This document shows positions 10,463 through 21,761 of a stretch of DNA of 64,000 bases, in pieces. Below the pieces are notes generated by a model. The model had not been told where the DNA came from. It saw only the letters and a program-made list of their open reading frames with translations, and made no database searches. The DNA is from Diphasiastrum complanatum (taxonomy: Eukaryota; Streptophyta; Lycopodiopsida; Lycopodiales; Lycopodiaceae): positions 44,111,546 through 44,175,545 of the forward strand of contig CM055099.1 in assembly GCA_029204225.1 (NCBI GenBank). The letters run 5' to 3'. A program made the position numbers and the translations under genes. The first letter of the stretch is position 1; every line of letters starts with the position of its first letter.

Positions 10463-11702
10463 CTACATCCTCTTCTTCACTTGACTCCTCAGACCTAGCA
10501 GATCCTTGATACCAAAACTATTAAAAGCACATTCATTCACACTTGAAAAACCATCTTGTATGGCTAGTGGTTCTGGACTTTCTGGTGAGTATTCATGATA
10601 ATGTGAGGAATGTCCAGATTGTGACGATTGTTCTTCATATCGTTGGATGGCATGTGCTTGTATAGGCTGATATGAAGGGTAAGCATCTGCAGGATGCGTA
10701 GCCTGGCAGTGTGGGCACCAGATGGGTTTTTGTCCATTAGGTACCTGGGCAGTGTGTGGTTGACGAGGCATACTACGTTGGACAGACTTTAGAGTAGTTT
10801 GAAACTCATTGGTGACTTTCTCCATCTACAGTTGATGTTGCTAATTAAGCAACTCCAGTTGTGATTTTCAAAGCTGATCTCGGGTATCCTCGATCCGCTT
10901 TGACTCAAGGACAACAGCACAAGGTGCTTTCCTTTCCTTGGATTCGTCAACATCTGATCCTTCATCTTCCTCTCGGATGGCATCAGACATAGCTAGCTTG
11001 AGGCTCGTGTATTCGTCATTGGATCTAAGTTCACGTCTAATCCATCTTGGAAGGCCTACTAAAAACCAGATAATGGGCATCTGTTTGCTGGGTTGTTCTT
11101 GTACTTGACTTTTGAGGCATTTGAAATGCTCAATGTAGTCTCGTATGCATTTATCTTTTGTCATCTTGATGTTACTCAATTTGACAAAAGGATTCTCTAT
11201 CAAATGAAAGGGCTTAAAATGCTTGATAAAGGACTCTTTCGGATTAGACCAATCCAATTTATCTTCACGATCGAGGTTAAAAAACCAATCACGTGTTAAA
11301 GCGATCATGGTCATTAAAAATAGTTGGATCATAGCATCAGGAGATGTTTGGCCATACACATCACATGCATTCTCAAAGATTTGCAAGAATCTTTGAGGGT
11401 CCGAACTACTGTCAAACTTGGGTAGATCTAGCTTGGGTGCTCCTCTCAAGATGAGCTCCGTGGGCAGACAAAAGTGCCAGTAAGGTAGGTTCTGGCCTAT
11501 GAGGGGTCTGCATCATAAAAATGGGCTCAGGCGCATGAAGACTCGGCTCTATCAGGTTCTCAGATTTCGAAGGGTTTGTGGATAGCTTATGTATTTGGGA
11601 CTTCATTCGAGGGTATCCATTGAGTCTAGCTTGCTCAGTGGAAAGAGACAGCATCTCAAGCTGATAATCTGCTGTGATATCGGAATCAGTATGGTGGTCC
11701 AT
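10463..11702 (-). pseudogene. Gypsy-2 gag (broken)
   Basis: The minus-strand frame starts MDHHTDSD at 11702 after a 500-bp leader and a tRNA-Asp PBS. The retrotransposon gag domain is at 11449-10868 (LDLPKFDSSSDPQRFLQIF, then WFFNLD, IKHFKPF and KMTKDKCIRDYIEHFK). It ends in an acidic DAIREEDEG block shared with gypsy-1 and gypsy-4. Three in-frame stops follow at 10826-10870, then a C-terminal piece (10825-10463) with CPHCQATHPADAY, a CCHC knuckle whose last Cys is lost. A frame change near 11440 separates the N-terminus. Protease and pol are missing, so this is a truncated copy. Confidence 0.8.
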
Positions 11703-12210
11703 TGTGTATTATTGTGTATTTTGTATGTTGTATGGGTTGCTGGTGTTTTTGTATTTTTGTTTTAAGGTTTTTTTTTTTTTTGGCACTAGTAGGAAACTTG
11801 AGGGGGAGACTCAATATCAAAAGGGCTCTCTATTGGTATAAGTTTTGTTTTTTGGGTTGTTTTGGTGTATATGTCTTTTTTTTTTGGACTCTAAGGCTCT
11901 GTCAAGATGGTGGTTTAGTCGAAATTGCACTGAGAGATCTCGGTCTGGTCGAGATTGGAGTTAAGTGATCTGTTCGATCTAATTGCCTTGGTCAAGATCT
12001 GATCACGTCTTGACTCGGTTGATGAGATCTTGACCAGAGGCTCGGTCGAGTCACGGAGGGGCTCGGTCGAGATGCCAACGGAGGGGCTCGACTGAGATGG
12101 TGTGCGAAAGGGGTGTAGAGGATGGATATACTATGGGTAGAGGAGGATTCAGAAGGATCCGAGGAAGTATGTAGTGTTGCAGCATGTATCGTTTATGAGT
12201 GTGAATGCTG

Positions 12211-12228
12211 CAAGTGGCAACGACGCCA
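12211..12228 (-). promoter_or_regulatory. tRNA-Asp primer-binding site of gypsy-2
   Basis: TGGCGTCGTTGCC on the minus strand is one base off the TGGCGCCGTTGCC complement of the tRNA-Asp 3' end. It lies two bases from the LTR boundary. Confidence 0.75.
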
Positions 12229-12230
12229 AA

Positions 12231-13359
12231 TGTTGATAGATCCTCTTCTCCAGAGAATCTATTGGCTTCTTCTTTCTTGCTTATAGAACTATTCTTCCTG
12301 TTACCAGGCTCGTTTGGATAGTTATTGGATGTTTCTTATTTATTACAATGTCCAGATCAGGTAGAATGATAGAGTTTTCTAAGTTTCTTCCATGTCAGAG
12401 GACACTCAAATTGGTCACTCTTGCACTAAAAGCACATGCATAAACGACCACAATTGGTGAATCTTGCATGCCAAAATGTTCAACCATAAAATTAGCATGC
12501 AGAACCATTGAACAGTGATCAAAATCCCACTCTACTACTGCAAAAATGAATTTGAATCAAATCCTAAACATTAAAACTATTCTACACATACATGAATCCA
12601 CAGGACTCTAAACAAGAAACTAATCTAACAGCATTTTAACAGTCCAAGGATCAAGAAACACTCATTTCTTGATTCTTGGACAGCCCAAGAACATCAAGAT
12701 TTGGACTGTAAGATGATATGCAAGATTTACATCACAAATTCAGCCTATTTAGTTTACCAGAATGCTAATTCCTACATTAATCCACAAGAAAATAGAAAAA
12801 CTAATCCACTCTACGATCCACAACCACACACAAAGGATCGAAGGGCAAGATCATGAATGCATCACTCAAGAAACAAGCACGATCAAGGAGCTCAAAGGAT
12901 GCCCAAAACTCGTGGAGGCTCTTCTCATTTGGACATGGAGTAGATGCATTACACAAAAAGCTCCCTTCTCAAAAAGGGAGTCTCTTAAATAAGCAAGAGA
13001 GCTCCTTAGGTGGCTCCCTAGGTGGCATCCTAGTGGCATTTCCACCTTTCACAAATTACAAGTGGAATAATGCTCTCCACTAGAGGTCACCATCAAATGG
13101 TGGCTCACTTTACTTTTCTAAGAAGGGCCTACTTGCATTTATTACTTTGTCTAGAAATACTAGTTCCTACATGGTCATTCCATCTTCCAGGATTCACCAT
13201 GAGGCTTACACAGTTTCTACTTGATAGTATGAACTAGTATTTCTCGACTCTCAGTCTCCATTCGTCTTGTCTTCTGAGAGACCTCCTCGGTTTGAGGTGA
13301 GAGGTGCTCGTGGGTAGCTCTGGTTGAGTATCGTGGGAATTAATCAGAATCAGCCAACA
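12231..13359 (-). repeat. 5' LTR of gypsy-2
   Basis: About 1,129 bp with termini TGTTGGCTG and ATCAACA on the minus strand. The inner end is set by the adjacent PBS. The outer end is the last CA before family A homology resumes at about 13365. It therefore seems to have inserted into family A ORF1, with AGAAG as candidate TSD on this side; the other side is lost. Confidence 0.6.
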
Positions 13360-13783
13360 AGAAGAAAAGTTAGGTGTGCTTTCACTACATCCCTGGCAGG
13401 TTTATGTAGCCACATGAAGAATGCATTTATCTGGTTTTGGAGGGAGGCACCAAGAAAGAACTTGATTAGGTTATTCATCATGAACCAAATAGCATGGTCA
13501 AACCAGATGATGGAAGAGCTATTTTTGCATTTTTCACCACATCTACATTCAAAAAACCATCTTTTCCAGTTCCAGTTTTGGCTTGGTGTAGCTTTATTCT
13601 ATTGAAGGTAGTTTCAAAGTGGCCTCTAATTCTGGCCCAGGTTTGCTCAGAGGGGGAACGAGACGGTTTGAATTTGTTCATACGAATAATGATGTCAAAG
13701 GCAATAGGGGTCTCAAGTGAAGGATTTTTATGTAGGGTGGCCATCTTGTAGACTTGCATTTCGTTTTCTATCAAATGAGTCAT
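13360..13783 (-). pseudogene. Family A ORF1, copy 2, cut by gypsy-2
   Basis: Starts MTHLIENEMQ and follows copy 1 (577-1121) closely: both have NPSLETPIAFD and SEQTWA blocks. Relative to copy 1 it lacks one base near LHQAK, so one of the two copies is frameshifted. Beyond 13365 the homology stops at the gypsy-2 LTR edge. The encoded protein is not recognised. Confidence 0.55.
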
Positions 13784-13914
13784 TATTATCCAAAGATCGA
13801 TAGGTATGGGAGCAAGGAAATTGACAGAAGAAAGACTCCAAAGTTTATAGGATGTGAGAGTGGATCAAGTGGATGAATGGAATTAATGAAGGAGACAGAA
13901 TGAGTACGCCGAGA

Positions 13915-13927
13915 GGCTCTGTTACCA
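13915..13927 (-). promoter_or_regulatory. Primer-binding site, family A copy 2
   Basis: TGGTAACAGAGCC on the minus strand, two bases from the LTR end at 13930. It is identical to the site of copy 1. Confidence 0.8.
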
Positions 13928-13929
13928 CT

Positions 13930-15079
13930 TGTTCGATCCGAACGGGAGGAAAGAAAATAGTGCGGAATAGCTCCCGCCCCGATATAGGACTGGTTTTGAA
14001 ACAAATGTGTGATCAAGTATCAGGGTAATTGCATCCACCGAAGAGTATAAGAGTTATTGGCAATGATTAGAGTTGGAATTTTCAATTACAGAATGAAGAA
14101 CTATGGTGCAGAGATTTTGCAATTGTTCCTCAAGCATCAGAGACGATCGTAGTTTGATCAGATGTAGGGAGTCAAAGGCGTCCATGATTTGTCAGAGTGA
14201 GCACGTCAAGCAAGATAGAACAATGCAATCAGATCACAACATGTATAAAATATATACGTAAGACACATATGAAGAAGTGTTGCTTGTATACTACATCTTC
14301 TTGTCATGGAGCAAGAGCAACAATTGTATGTTACAGCCTAAAATTGAGATGTAACAGAAATGCTAAATCTTTCGTCCTTGTGCACCACAACTAATGAGAG
14401 CTGGAGATGTATTTATACATGACGTTCTTGTTTGTTACAAGAACTGCATTTAACTAATCCATATTTACAAGATTAGTTTAGTTCTAAGTGTGTACTTGGT
14501 CGTGAAGTAGTGTACAACGACATCTGCACATCATTCAGATTTGAACTCCGCTTCAGGAGTGTGAAGTTGCGCCATCAGGAGTTGAATTTGCGCCATCACA
14601 GAAGCCATAGTAAACTGCAATATTGGCTTGGTGGTTCGTAACGGTTGCAACGTATGTCGCAAGACATAGCTTGCGGTTCATTGTGATCTTGGTCTTTGCT
14701 TAAACTGAAATGTTGACTTTGTGGTTCTAGTCTTCGCTCAAACCGTAAGATTGACTGTGGTTCAATGCGATAGCTCGTAGCCATTGCCTTGTCAATTCCC
14801 TAAGGTGGCTTGCGGTTCTTGTAGGAAAAATACTAAGAATCCTCCTTCAGAGAACATGATCAAAGTTTGAATAAATCAAACTAATATTAGTGTCTTCAAT
14901 CGGGTCTGATTATGGTCTATGTACTAATTGAGCAATTTTTATTTTGATTGAATAAAAATGTGGATATAGGAGATATATGCGTGAGTGTGATAGACAATTT
15001 TAGATAATCAGAAACAACTGATAAAGTCATCGGTTGAGAAACTTTGATCAATTGATTTTTTATAATTCAGTGTTCTACA
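13930..15079 (-). repeat. Complete LTR of family A (1.15 kb)
   Basis: On the minus strand it starts TGTAGAACACTG directly after a polypurine tract and ends in GAACA two bases before a PBS. It is therefore bounded by a 3' internal end on one side and a 5' internal start on the other. It contains repeats rich in AACCGCAA and GAGCGAAGAC-type motifs at about 14600-14830. The right part matches 1-421. Confidence 0.7.
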
Positions 15080-16145
15080 GCTCCCTCTCAAAGTGGGCAA
15101 ATGGATTAACCCCAATCTTCTTCGTTGCTTCTCGAACAAAGCTTTACTAAGTGGCTTTGTAAAGATATCAGCTGTCATTTCCTCTGTAGGTATAAAGACT
15201 GTCTTCAATATCTTCTTTTCGACTAAGTCCCGAATAACATGATACTTGATAGCTATATGTTTTGTTTTTGAATGAAACACAGAATCTTTTGTAAGATAGT
15301 TTGCTGAAGTGTTATCCATTAGTAAGACATAAGGTTCATAAATAGTTTCAGCAAATCCTTCCAACATTTGTTTGATCCAAATTAGCTTGTTTGCCATCTT
15401 AGCTGCTGCTACATATTCAGCCTCACATGAAGATTGAGCTACTGCTATTTGCTTCTTGTTTATCCAAAGTATGGCTACACCAGATGCTAGAGTACAACCT
15501 CCTGAAATACTTTTGCTATCATCCGTCATGGATGCCCAGCTTGTGTCACTATAAGATTCGATCCGAAATCCAGCTTCCTTTGAATAACACAGTCCACTGG
15601 TTTTTCAATTCTTGGAGATATTGTACTACTCTTTTTGCTCATTTCCAATGTAATGATCCTGGGTTCTGATTAAATTGGCTTAGCCAGTATACTGCAAATG
15701 CTATATCAAGTCTGGTGTTGTCTGTAAGATACAACAATGATCCAATCAGCCTTCGATAGGGTGTATTGGCCATTCATTTTTCTTCTTTGAGAGTTTGCGG
15801 ACAATCTACCTTACTCAGTATTGTTCCAGGTATCATGGGAATATGCACACCTTTGCATTTGAGCATGTTGAAGTCTTCAATGATTTTCCAAGTATATTTT
15901 TGCTGGTGAAGATACAACTTACCACCTTCAAAGTCTCTTTCGATCTGCAAGCTTAGCTAGATTTTTGCTTCTCCTAGGTGAGTGATATCAAATATTCCAA
16001 AAATGTCTCTTTTGACATCTGAAATCAATTTATCTTTTCTTGAGGTGTCGTCAACGTAAACAACTAGAATTATAATTTCATCTTTGACATGTTTGATATA
16101 GACATTTGACTCAGCAAATAAAGGTTCGAGGCTGTGGAGCCTCAT
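15008..16145 (-). pseudogene. Copia RT C-terminus and RNase H (family A pol remnant)
   Basis: The RT end is at 16145-15957 (IILVVYVDD, the polymerase YVDD box). It is followed by a stretch with several stops and frame changes. An intact RNase H frame then starts at 15529: SCEAEYVAAAKMANK, DNTSANYL, KTKHIAIKYHVIRD and ADIFTKPLSKALFE. This is a typical Ty1-copia pol 3' end that leads straight into the polypurine tract and LTR. The RNase H part could still fold, but the pol upstream is broken and truncated at about 16145, where another LTR starts. Confidence 0.85.
15080..15092 (-). promoter_or_regulatory. Polypurine tract before family A LTR
   Basis: TTTGAGAGGGAGC on the minus strand is immediately followed by the LTR start TGTAGAAC. 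It lies just after the end of the copia RNase H frame. Confidence 0.75.
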
Positions 16146-17148
16146 GATCCCACATTATCAAAGTTTTTATTATATATTGTAAAAATTTTCAATTTTTATA
16201 CATGTAAATGTGCTATAGTGCCTAAATTCATGTAAAGGCCTAGCACTTTGTAAATTCACATTCAGGGTAGAATTTGTGACGTTCTATAGAGACGCAGTAG
16301 TGGATCTCAACAGACATTTTGATAGTTGATAAACGACATTGAGGTCGGTGATCATTCCTATAAGGTCGACACTTCGTGCCATTGTACTTACGCATTTGCA
16401 CAGTTCTGAGTATCAATAGAGAGAGAAGAGCAAGTTTCTATAGCTTGAGCATACTTTCCGTCTGCCATCTGTTACAGTATTACTTCTTATCATTTGAACG
16501 AATACACTCTGTATGATCTGTAATTGTTTGTGATACTATTCTGTTTGCGTCACACATACTTCTCATGTTTTATTGAATTGCAGCCACTCTAACATGGATT
16601 TTCAAGCGTCGCCAGCAAGCAACAATTCTGACTAATGTGTGCAGGGAATTAGTCAAAAGCTTTTAAGCATAACCTGGAGTAGTACTTCCTTCAATTCTGA
16701 ATGAGCTATGTGTTCATATAATGAGTTTGTTTGATGCTCTGTTCTGTTTGCTTCCTACGATAAGAACTCATTCTCTGTGTTTGATTAAGAAGAATCTTTA
16801 GCCAATGCGATTCTGTTTGATGAATCTATTTGCTAGTTGTTGTCTGATTTGATTGCTTAACTGATACCAAAGAGCCTAAAAGATAAAGTAATCTTTACAA
16901 CCGTAGACTTTGACCAAATTGTTTCATCATTGGTATTCCTGGATGCCAATTTACCCAAATATCTTTGGATAACCAGATATGTCGCTGTAGTACTCACTGT
17001 GAATATTACACATCCCAGTCCGTTTACCATCATACATACATTTATTATACAAAAGATGACATTATTCTCTCTCTTGGGGAACGATCAAACATTTTATACT
17101 ACTTAGTTCATTGATTTTGTGGAAATCTATAATGACTAGGCCACCACA
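16145..17148 (+). repeat. 5' LTR of gypsy-3
   Basis: The right edge is firm: CCACCACA is followed by a short spacer and a tRNA-Asp PBS. The left edge (TGATCCCACATT at 16145) is inferred from the end of copia pol homology. About 1.0 kb, AT-rich, no ORF. Confidence 0.6.
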
Positions 17149-17153
17149 TAATT

Positions 17154-17171
17154 TGGCGCCGTTGTCGGGGA
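17154..17171 (+). promoter_or_regulatory. tRNA-Asp primer-binding site of gypsy-3
   Basis: TGGCGCCGTTGTCGGGGA is close to a full complement of the plant tRNA-Asp 3' end. Such sites are typical of Athila/Tat-type gypsy elements. Confidence 0.9.
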
Positions 17172-17229
17172 GATGAATTTCATCTTTTGCAATATTTTTA
17201 AGTGTATTACGTCTACGAATCTTTCTCAT

Positions 17230-18129
17230 GTAATGCATGCCAAGAACATACTCTCAAGCAATTATTGAACAAAAACGTTTAGAGCGTGCACAACGATTAG
17301 AAGCATATAGTAAATCTAGAGATTTGTATTTGCAGAATTTATAAAACTCGCCAATTAGAGTGAGATTAACACCTGAAGCATTTAATGATCTTCTAAACGC
17401 TACTACAGCATTTGTAGATTCATTTGAGAAAAGGTCCGTTGAAATACCAAGTTCTACAGATTCATCTGAAACAAATTCGTCTAATTCTACTTCCGAACCA
17501 AGTTCAGAATCAAAATCTTCTTTTTCAGAACCATTATCTGAACGTAGTCTAGATTCTGATCCTCCAAATCCTCTGAGCCCTCCAAGTTCACCAAGTTCAC
17601 CACCACTTGATAATATGGCTAACCCAGCGCCACCCACATCTACAAAAATCAGATATTATTTTTTTAAGGGATCATCATCATAAGACGCGGATAGTTATTT
17701 GTCGCAGTTTGAATCCATTACCATAGCAAACAAAGACCATACGGACAAGGAAATAGGCTAGGATTTGGTACAGTCAATTAGTGTCGAAAACGGTTGATAC
17801 TTGAAACGCTTTGTTAAGCAGCATTTCTTAAACAGTTTAGGGAGATAGGATATTCCACTAGATTGTTGTCTCGGCTTAATTCTGTTGAGAAAAAGCCGAA
17901 GGAATCACTTAGAAAATATACTCGTAGAGTTAAGAATTTAATAGGAAAGTTAGGAGCCCAATATCCAGTTGCTATGCAAAATGAATGGTTCTTGGGCGGT
18001 TTGCCTAAGAAAATGGATCGTTATTGTCGACAGGGTTTGATGACTTCTTTGGAAGATGTCATCGCCTCTGCCGAGAATTACAAAATTGTTAAAGTGGTAC
18101 TTGTAAATCTGCAAATCAGAACTTCATAA
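17230..18129 (+). pseudogene. Gypsy-3 gag remnant
   Basis: After the PBS comes a Ser-rich N-terminal piece in one frame (17360-17683: LTPEAFNDLLNATTAF, then a run of SSDSSETNSS type). A stretch with stops follows, readable as YLSQFESITIANKDHTDKEI. A capsid-like piece ends it in another frame (17863-18129: KPKESLRKYTRRVKNLIGKL, then EWFLGGLPKKM). The order matches gypsy gag: matrix, capsid, then loss. No zinc knuckle or pol follows. This gag differs from the gypsy-1/2/4 lineage and lacks the DAIREEDE block. Confidence 0.65.
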
Positions 18130-18673
18130 TGAAAAAAAATAGAATTTCAAAACTTGTTTTATACACAAAGTTACACTACCATTCCCTTCCTACATTGCCA
18201 TCTTCTTGAAACTAGGAGATAGAAAGGTGTAACTAATGAAGTTTGGATGAAAACTTCACTTTTCGGATCTGATTTTCAGATTTACATGTCTAAAAAATAG
18301 AAAATCAGAACTTCAAACAGTTCATTTATGCACAAAGAACTAGTTTTGATCAAAACACATAGCTAGAATCAATCTTTTTGCAAAAAAAAGTTTGTGTATG
18401 TAGAGGAAGACTTCCTCTAACCATCCCACAAATCTTTTTTCAGAACTTTCAAAAACCCAAAGCCCACTTTAAAATTTCTCTAACATGATAAAAAAATCAG
18501 CCCCTAAACAATTCTATAAGCATCACTACTCTTTTCTTAAGAAAAATAGATTCATTGGGTACTCCAACTACAAGCTTCCTACAACTAGGAAAACCAATAA
18601 TCTTTCCCAAAAAAATTTTAATAAGTGATATTAATAGAACATAAAGAAGTTTAAAAAGGTTATCATCCTTTGT
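18130..18673. other. AT-rich spacer, no gene
   Basis: I see no coding frame, RNA gene or clear repeat boundary here. On the minus strand it would be the leader downstream of the PBS at 18674-18688. Confidence 0.5.
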
Positions 18674-18688
18674 CTAGCTCTGATACCA
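18674..18688 (-). promoter_or_regulatory. Primer-binding site (Met-tRNA)
   Basis: TGGTATCAGAGCTAG on the minus strand. It follows a candidate LTR at 18690-19742. Confidence 0.7.
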
Positions 18689-18689
18689 G

Positions 18690-19742
18690 TACTTTAACAA
18701 GTAAAAAGGAGAAAGTCCTCCAAATCCAAGGTAGAGCCTCCAAATGTCCTCCAAGCAACCTGCAAGCTCCAAGATGCTTCTCCAACTCCAAGCTAGGATG
18801 CCTCCACCTGCAAGTAAGGATCTGCAAGCCTCCAAGGATCTCTCCTCCACCTGTGTCCCTACTCTTAAACACAAAGGAAGATAACAAGTTGGCCTCAAGT
18901 ATTCACCACCCAACCATAGCTAGATCCAAGTTCCAAGCAAGACCTATCTAGCACCCCATTGCTAATCACAAGCATATCACAACAAACCATAGTTTACTCA
19001 AGATTTAGACCCTACTTATGTCCCATACCATAAGCAAGATCTAAACCCTTAGCATACTACACACAAGAATTACTCTACACACTAGTAGCCACACTAGAGC
19101 ATAAGCAAGGTAAGCAAAAGAGATCTCTCTCCCTCCCTCCCAATAGCTTATACAGATGGCATTTAGTTCTCTCCAATATACTATGGAGTTCCATGCACAT
19201 CCAATGAGGAAGAGAGAGGCCTAGAGGAGTTCAAGAGCCTTCATAGGCTTATGGAAGGTCATCAGACATCTTCCATAACTTATGACTCTTTGATTACTAT
19301 TCTTGTGGAACTTGAAACTCAATGGACCCTTTAGGAGGACGCCCTCCTACTAGGACCCATTGCCCAAGTTGTGCTTGTATACTTTGGTCCAAGACCAATA
19401 AAGTGATATGGTTCAAGGTTGATGCCCAAGGTTTAGAAATATAGTCATCCAATGACTTTCTAAGACCTTTCTAGGTTCCATACCTCCATCCAAGGCATAG
19501 ACACCTAGCTGCCCTTAACCAAGGACACTAGTACCTTTATCTAAGGCACCTACCCTTATTCCTAATGGTACCCCTTATCCAAGGGTCACATGACTCCATA
19601 CCTCTGACTAAGGTATAGTCACTTGCTTGTCCTTATCCAAGGGTACATACCCTTAATCCTAAGGGTACCTTGCCATGTAGCCCCCAACACTAAATGGACT
19701 AATAGGGGTCTGAAGTACTGCTAGTTACATAGGTATGTAACA
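18690..19742 (-). repeat. Copia-type LTR
   Basis: On the minus strand it begins TGTTACATACC directly after a purine run (TTTAGAGAGAAGGAA, 19743-19757) and ends next to a canonical PBS. The 1.05-kb segment is thus flanked by internal sequence on both sides. The inner end (GTTAAAGTAC) lacks a CA terminus, so that boundary is approximate. Confidence 0.5.
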
Positions 19743-19757
19743 TTCCTTCTCTCTAAA
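19743..19757 (-). promoter_or_regulatory. Polypurine tract
   Basis: TTTAGAGAGAAGGAA on the minus strand is followed directly by TGTTACATACC, the candidate LTR start. Confidence 0.6.
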
Positions 19758-19889
19758 CTTAAATTTTTCCTTGTAGGGAAAAATTTGGAAAATTCTTGTG
19801 GAAGATCTAGTGGAACTTCTTCATGATGAGTCTATGAGTGGACCACCTGAACTCGAGGCGATTGTTAATAGCCAGCAGAAGACTCTACG

Positions 19890-20246
19890 AAAAGATCCCA
19901 TCGATTCACCTTCTTCCATCCTGATTGCGTTCAACCTCGACTTCAAGAACATGGATTGAGCTGGATTGCAAGTTTGAAATTCATTCTAAGAGCTTTCCAA
20001 GCTCCCCTAGCTGTCGTGGCATCACTTGTATAGGCGATCACATGGTCTTTAACTGAAAGGTTGATCAAAGGCCCTCATGTCACCTGGAGTGGTCTTAGTC
20101 CGGACTTCAATACCTGCAACGATGTCCCATAACTCCTTCTCCATCAAAATGCTCTTCATTTTGAAATTCCAGATGTTGTAGTTAGAAGCCCCATCAAGTT
20201 TGCCTGCATCGCCCAAAATTGCCTCATTGATGTTTGCCATTTCCAA
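19890..20246 (-). pseudogene. Copia gag N-terminal fragment
   Basis: Starts MEMANINEAILGDAGK at 20246, then LDGASNYNIWNFKMKSILME and KELWDIVAGIE, the standard copia Gag opening (WxFKMK and ELWDIV). After a stop the frame changes and VKDHVIAYTSDATTARGAW and LKSRLNAIRMEEGE-like blocks can still be read to about 19890. The sequence then runs into the polypurine tract at 19757, so most of gag and all of pol are deleted. Related to copia-5 gag (42891). Confidence 0.7.
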
Positions 20247-20467
20247 ACTGCTTGAAACTCCACCTGTAGGCTAAAAGGTGTATGCCGAAGCCAACCGTGA
20301 TGTCAGAAATAAAATATAATGACCTACAATTTTTGGCTTACCAGGCCACCCGTCACTTTTCTGCCAGATTGAAAGTCAAACTGGCGTTACCTTCCGAAAT
20401 GCTTCTCTTCACCAACTCCCGACTACGTGCCCAATGGAATGGTAAAGTCACTTTTGGCGCACTCTGA
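20247..20467 (-). promoter_or_regulatory. Conserved 5' leader before copia gag
   Basis: This non-coding stretch is conserved with the leader of copia-5 at 42664-42890 (opposite strand), including ATTCCATTGGGCACGTAGT and TCTGACATCACGGTTGGC. Conservation continues up to the gag start in both. It is probably retained cis-acting leader sequence. Confidence 0.6.
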
Positions 20468-20472
20468 ACACA

Positions 20473-21137
20473 GGTTCCCATGGGCAAGAGATTCTGATGC
20501 ATTCACCTTGCCACCATAGAGTTTAAGTGAACTTGCTTTTATTTATTTTGCAAGTAACTTGACTTTACAATGCTCTTACCATTGATGCGCTTTCAAAATA
20601 TGTGACCAATTTTTTTTTACCATGGGCAAGAGATTCCGATGCATTTAGCATACCTGCATTCCCTTCCTACCATTGATGCGCTTTCAAAATCTATGACCAA
20701 TTTTGTTTTATTGAACAAGGAGTTTTGAGAAAAGTCTTTAGTTTCCTAGTTGAGCATTAGCAACCCACAACGAATGTCAGCTTGTTACAAACATCTAAAA
20801 GGTATGCTAAACCTCTTAGGATGAAAGTTTTGTACATGAATAGTCCATATTATTCAAGGTGGAGCTTAGCTTCAAGGCGAAAACCAAATATATCCCAATC
20901 TACCAACATAAGTACTTTTGTGAGCACTGGTTTTTACATCCATTTCATTAAAACTCAAAATTCTTTGAAAAAAAGAAAAGTTTGTTTTGCCAAAAAAAAT
21001 TTACAATTTACATAGAACCAATAGGGCTTTGGGCACCTTATTTCAACTTTACAAAATTAATCCTTCAAACTCCTGCAACTTTTTTTTAGGATCGACCAAT
21101 TTTCCTAGGAAAGTCCTCATTAAAGTACACAAATAGG
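20473..21137 (+). repeat. Dispersed repeat R1, copy B
   Basis: Matches 8180-8861 in the same orientation, starting AGGTTCCCATGGGCAAGAG and ending AAAGTACACAAATA. It abuts the copia leader on the left. No coding capacity. Confidence 0.7.
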
Positions 21138-21360
21138 GTGTGATTCTATATTCACTATGCGTTTGCATGGAACCTAGCTATTATGAGCTAAGGGTCTTCC
21201 CACATGTACTAGACATGCATGGAAGGTTGACATGATTTGATAGATGGCTTCCATGTGGATTCTGTGCATGGGCAGATAGGGTGAGTTCTACACTCTATAT
21301 GCACCCACTAGTGTCTATGAATCATGGAGAGTCTCACAACCATTATGTTGTTGGATTGGG
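21138..21360. other. Spacer before the TRIM, nothing recognised
   Basis: Unique-looking sequence containing a few CATGCATGG-like motifs. No ORF, RNA gene or repeat partner in the window. Confidence 0.4.
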
Positions 21361-21530
21361 TGTTAGAAATCAATGATAAACTTATTATTGTTTATGATTT
21401 ATTGTTGACAGTTGTTACCAACTGTAAGTAGCTGTAGGCTAGTCTGTAGTCAAGTACTAGTTTCTCTCTTTATATACCTGGGTTCAAATCCTAGTCTGTC
21501 CATCCATATTATGATTTATAGATTCTAACA

Positions 21531-21545
21531 TGGTATCAGAGCCAA
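21531..21545 (+). promoter_or_regulatory. Primer-binding site of the TRIM
   Basis: TGGTATCAGAGCCAA directly after the 5' LTR terminus TTCTAACA. It is the initiator Met-tRNA type. Confidence 0.85.
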
Positions 21546-21633
21546 GTTAGACCTAACAGTTCATGGTGTCAAAGCCATGGTTAGGTGGCTCAAGTTGTGG
21601 GGCAGGTGACAACTAGGACCCCAACCAAGTGTG

Positions 21634-21646
21634 GCTTGAGGGGGGG
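21634..21646 (+). promoter_or_regulatory. Polypurine tract of the TRIM
   Basis: GCTTGAGGGGGGG is immediately followed by TGTTGGAATATC, the 3' LTR start. Confidence 0.75.
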
Positions 21647-21688
21647 TGTTGGAATATCAATCCACACTCTAGAGAGAACTATCAAATA

Positions 21689-21761
21689 GGGCGGATAGCT
21701 CAGTGGTAGATCATCCCATTCGGTATGAGGGAGGTCCTGGGTTCGAATCCTAGTCTGTCCA
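21689..21761 (+). other. tRNA-like sequence inside the TRIM 3' LTR
   Basis: 73 nt. The acceptor strands GGGCGGA and TCTGTCC pair over seven positions with two G-U pairs, followed by a discriminator A. An A-box-like TAGCTCAGTGGT and a perfect B-box GGTTCGAATCC are present. The T-stem CTGGG/CCTAG closes a seven-base loop. The D-stem has one mismatch (GATC where GAGC is expected) and the anticodon stem is imperfect, so the anticodon is uncertain (CGG if TTCGGTA is the loop). This is a tRNA-derived pol III promoter-like module, not a convincing working tRNA gene. Confidence 0.7.

Noticed and set aside
10463-16145. Gypsy-2 and family A pol as one single element
   Set aside because: Primer-binding sites differ (tRNA-Asp versus Met-tRNA) and the gypsy LTR edge interrupts family A ORF1, so they are separate nested elements.
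17254-17637. Minus-strand ORF of 127 codons
   Set aside because: Antisense to the Ser-rich start of gypsy-3 gag.
21689-21761. A functional tRNA gene
   Set aside because: The D-stem and anticodon stem are imperfect, the anticodon is ambiguous, and the sequence lies inside a TRIM LTR whose partner LTR shares only the 3' half. Better described as a tRNA-derived module.
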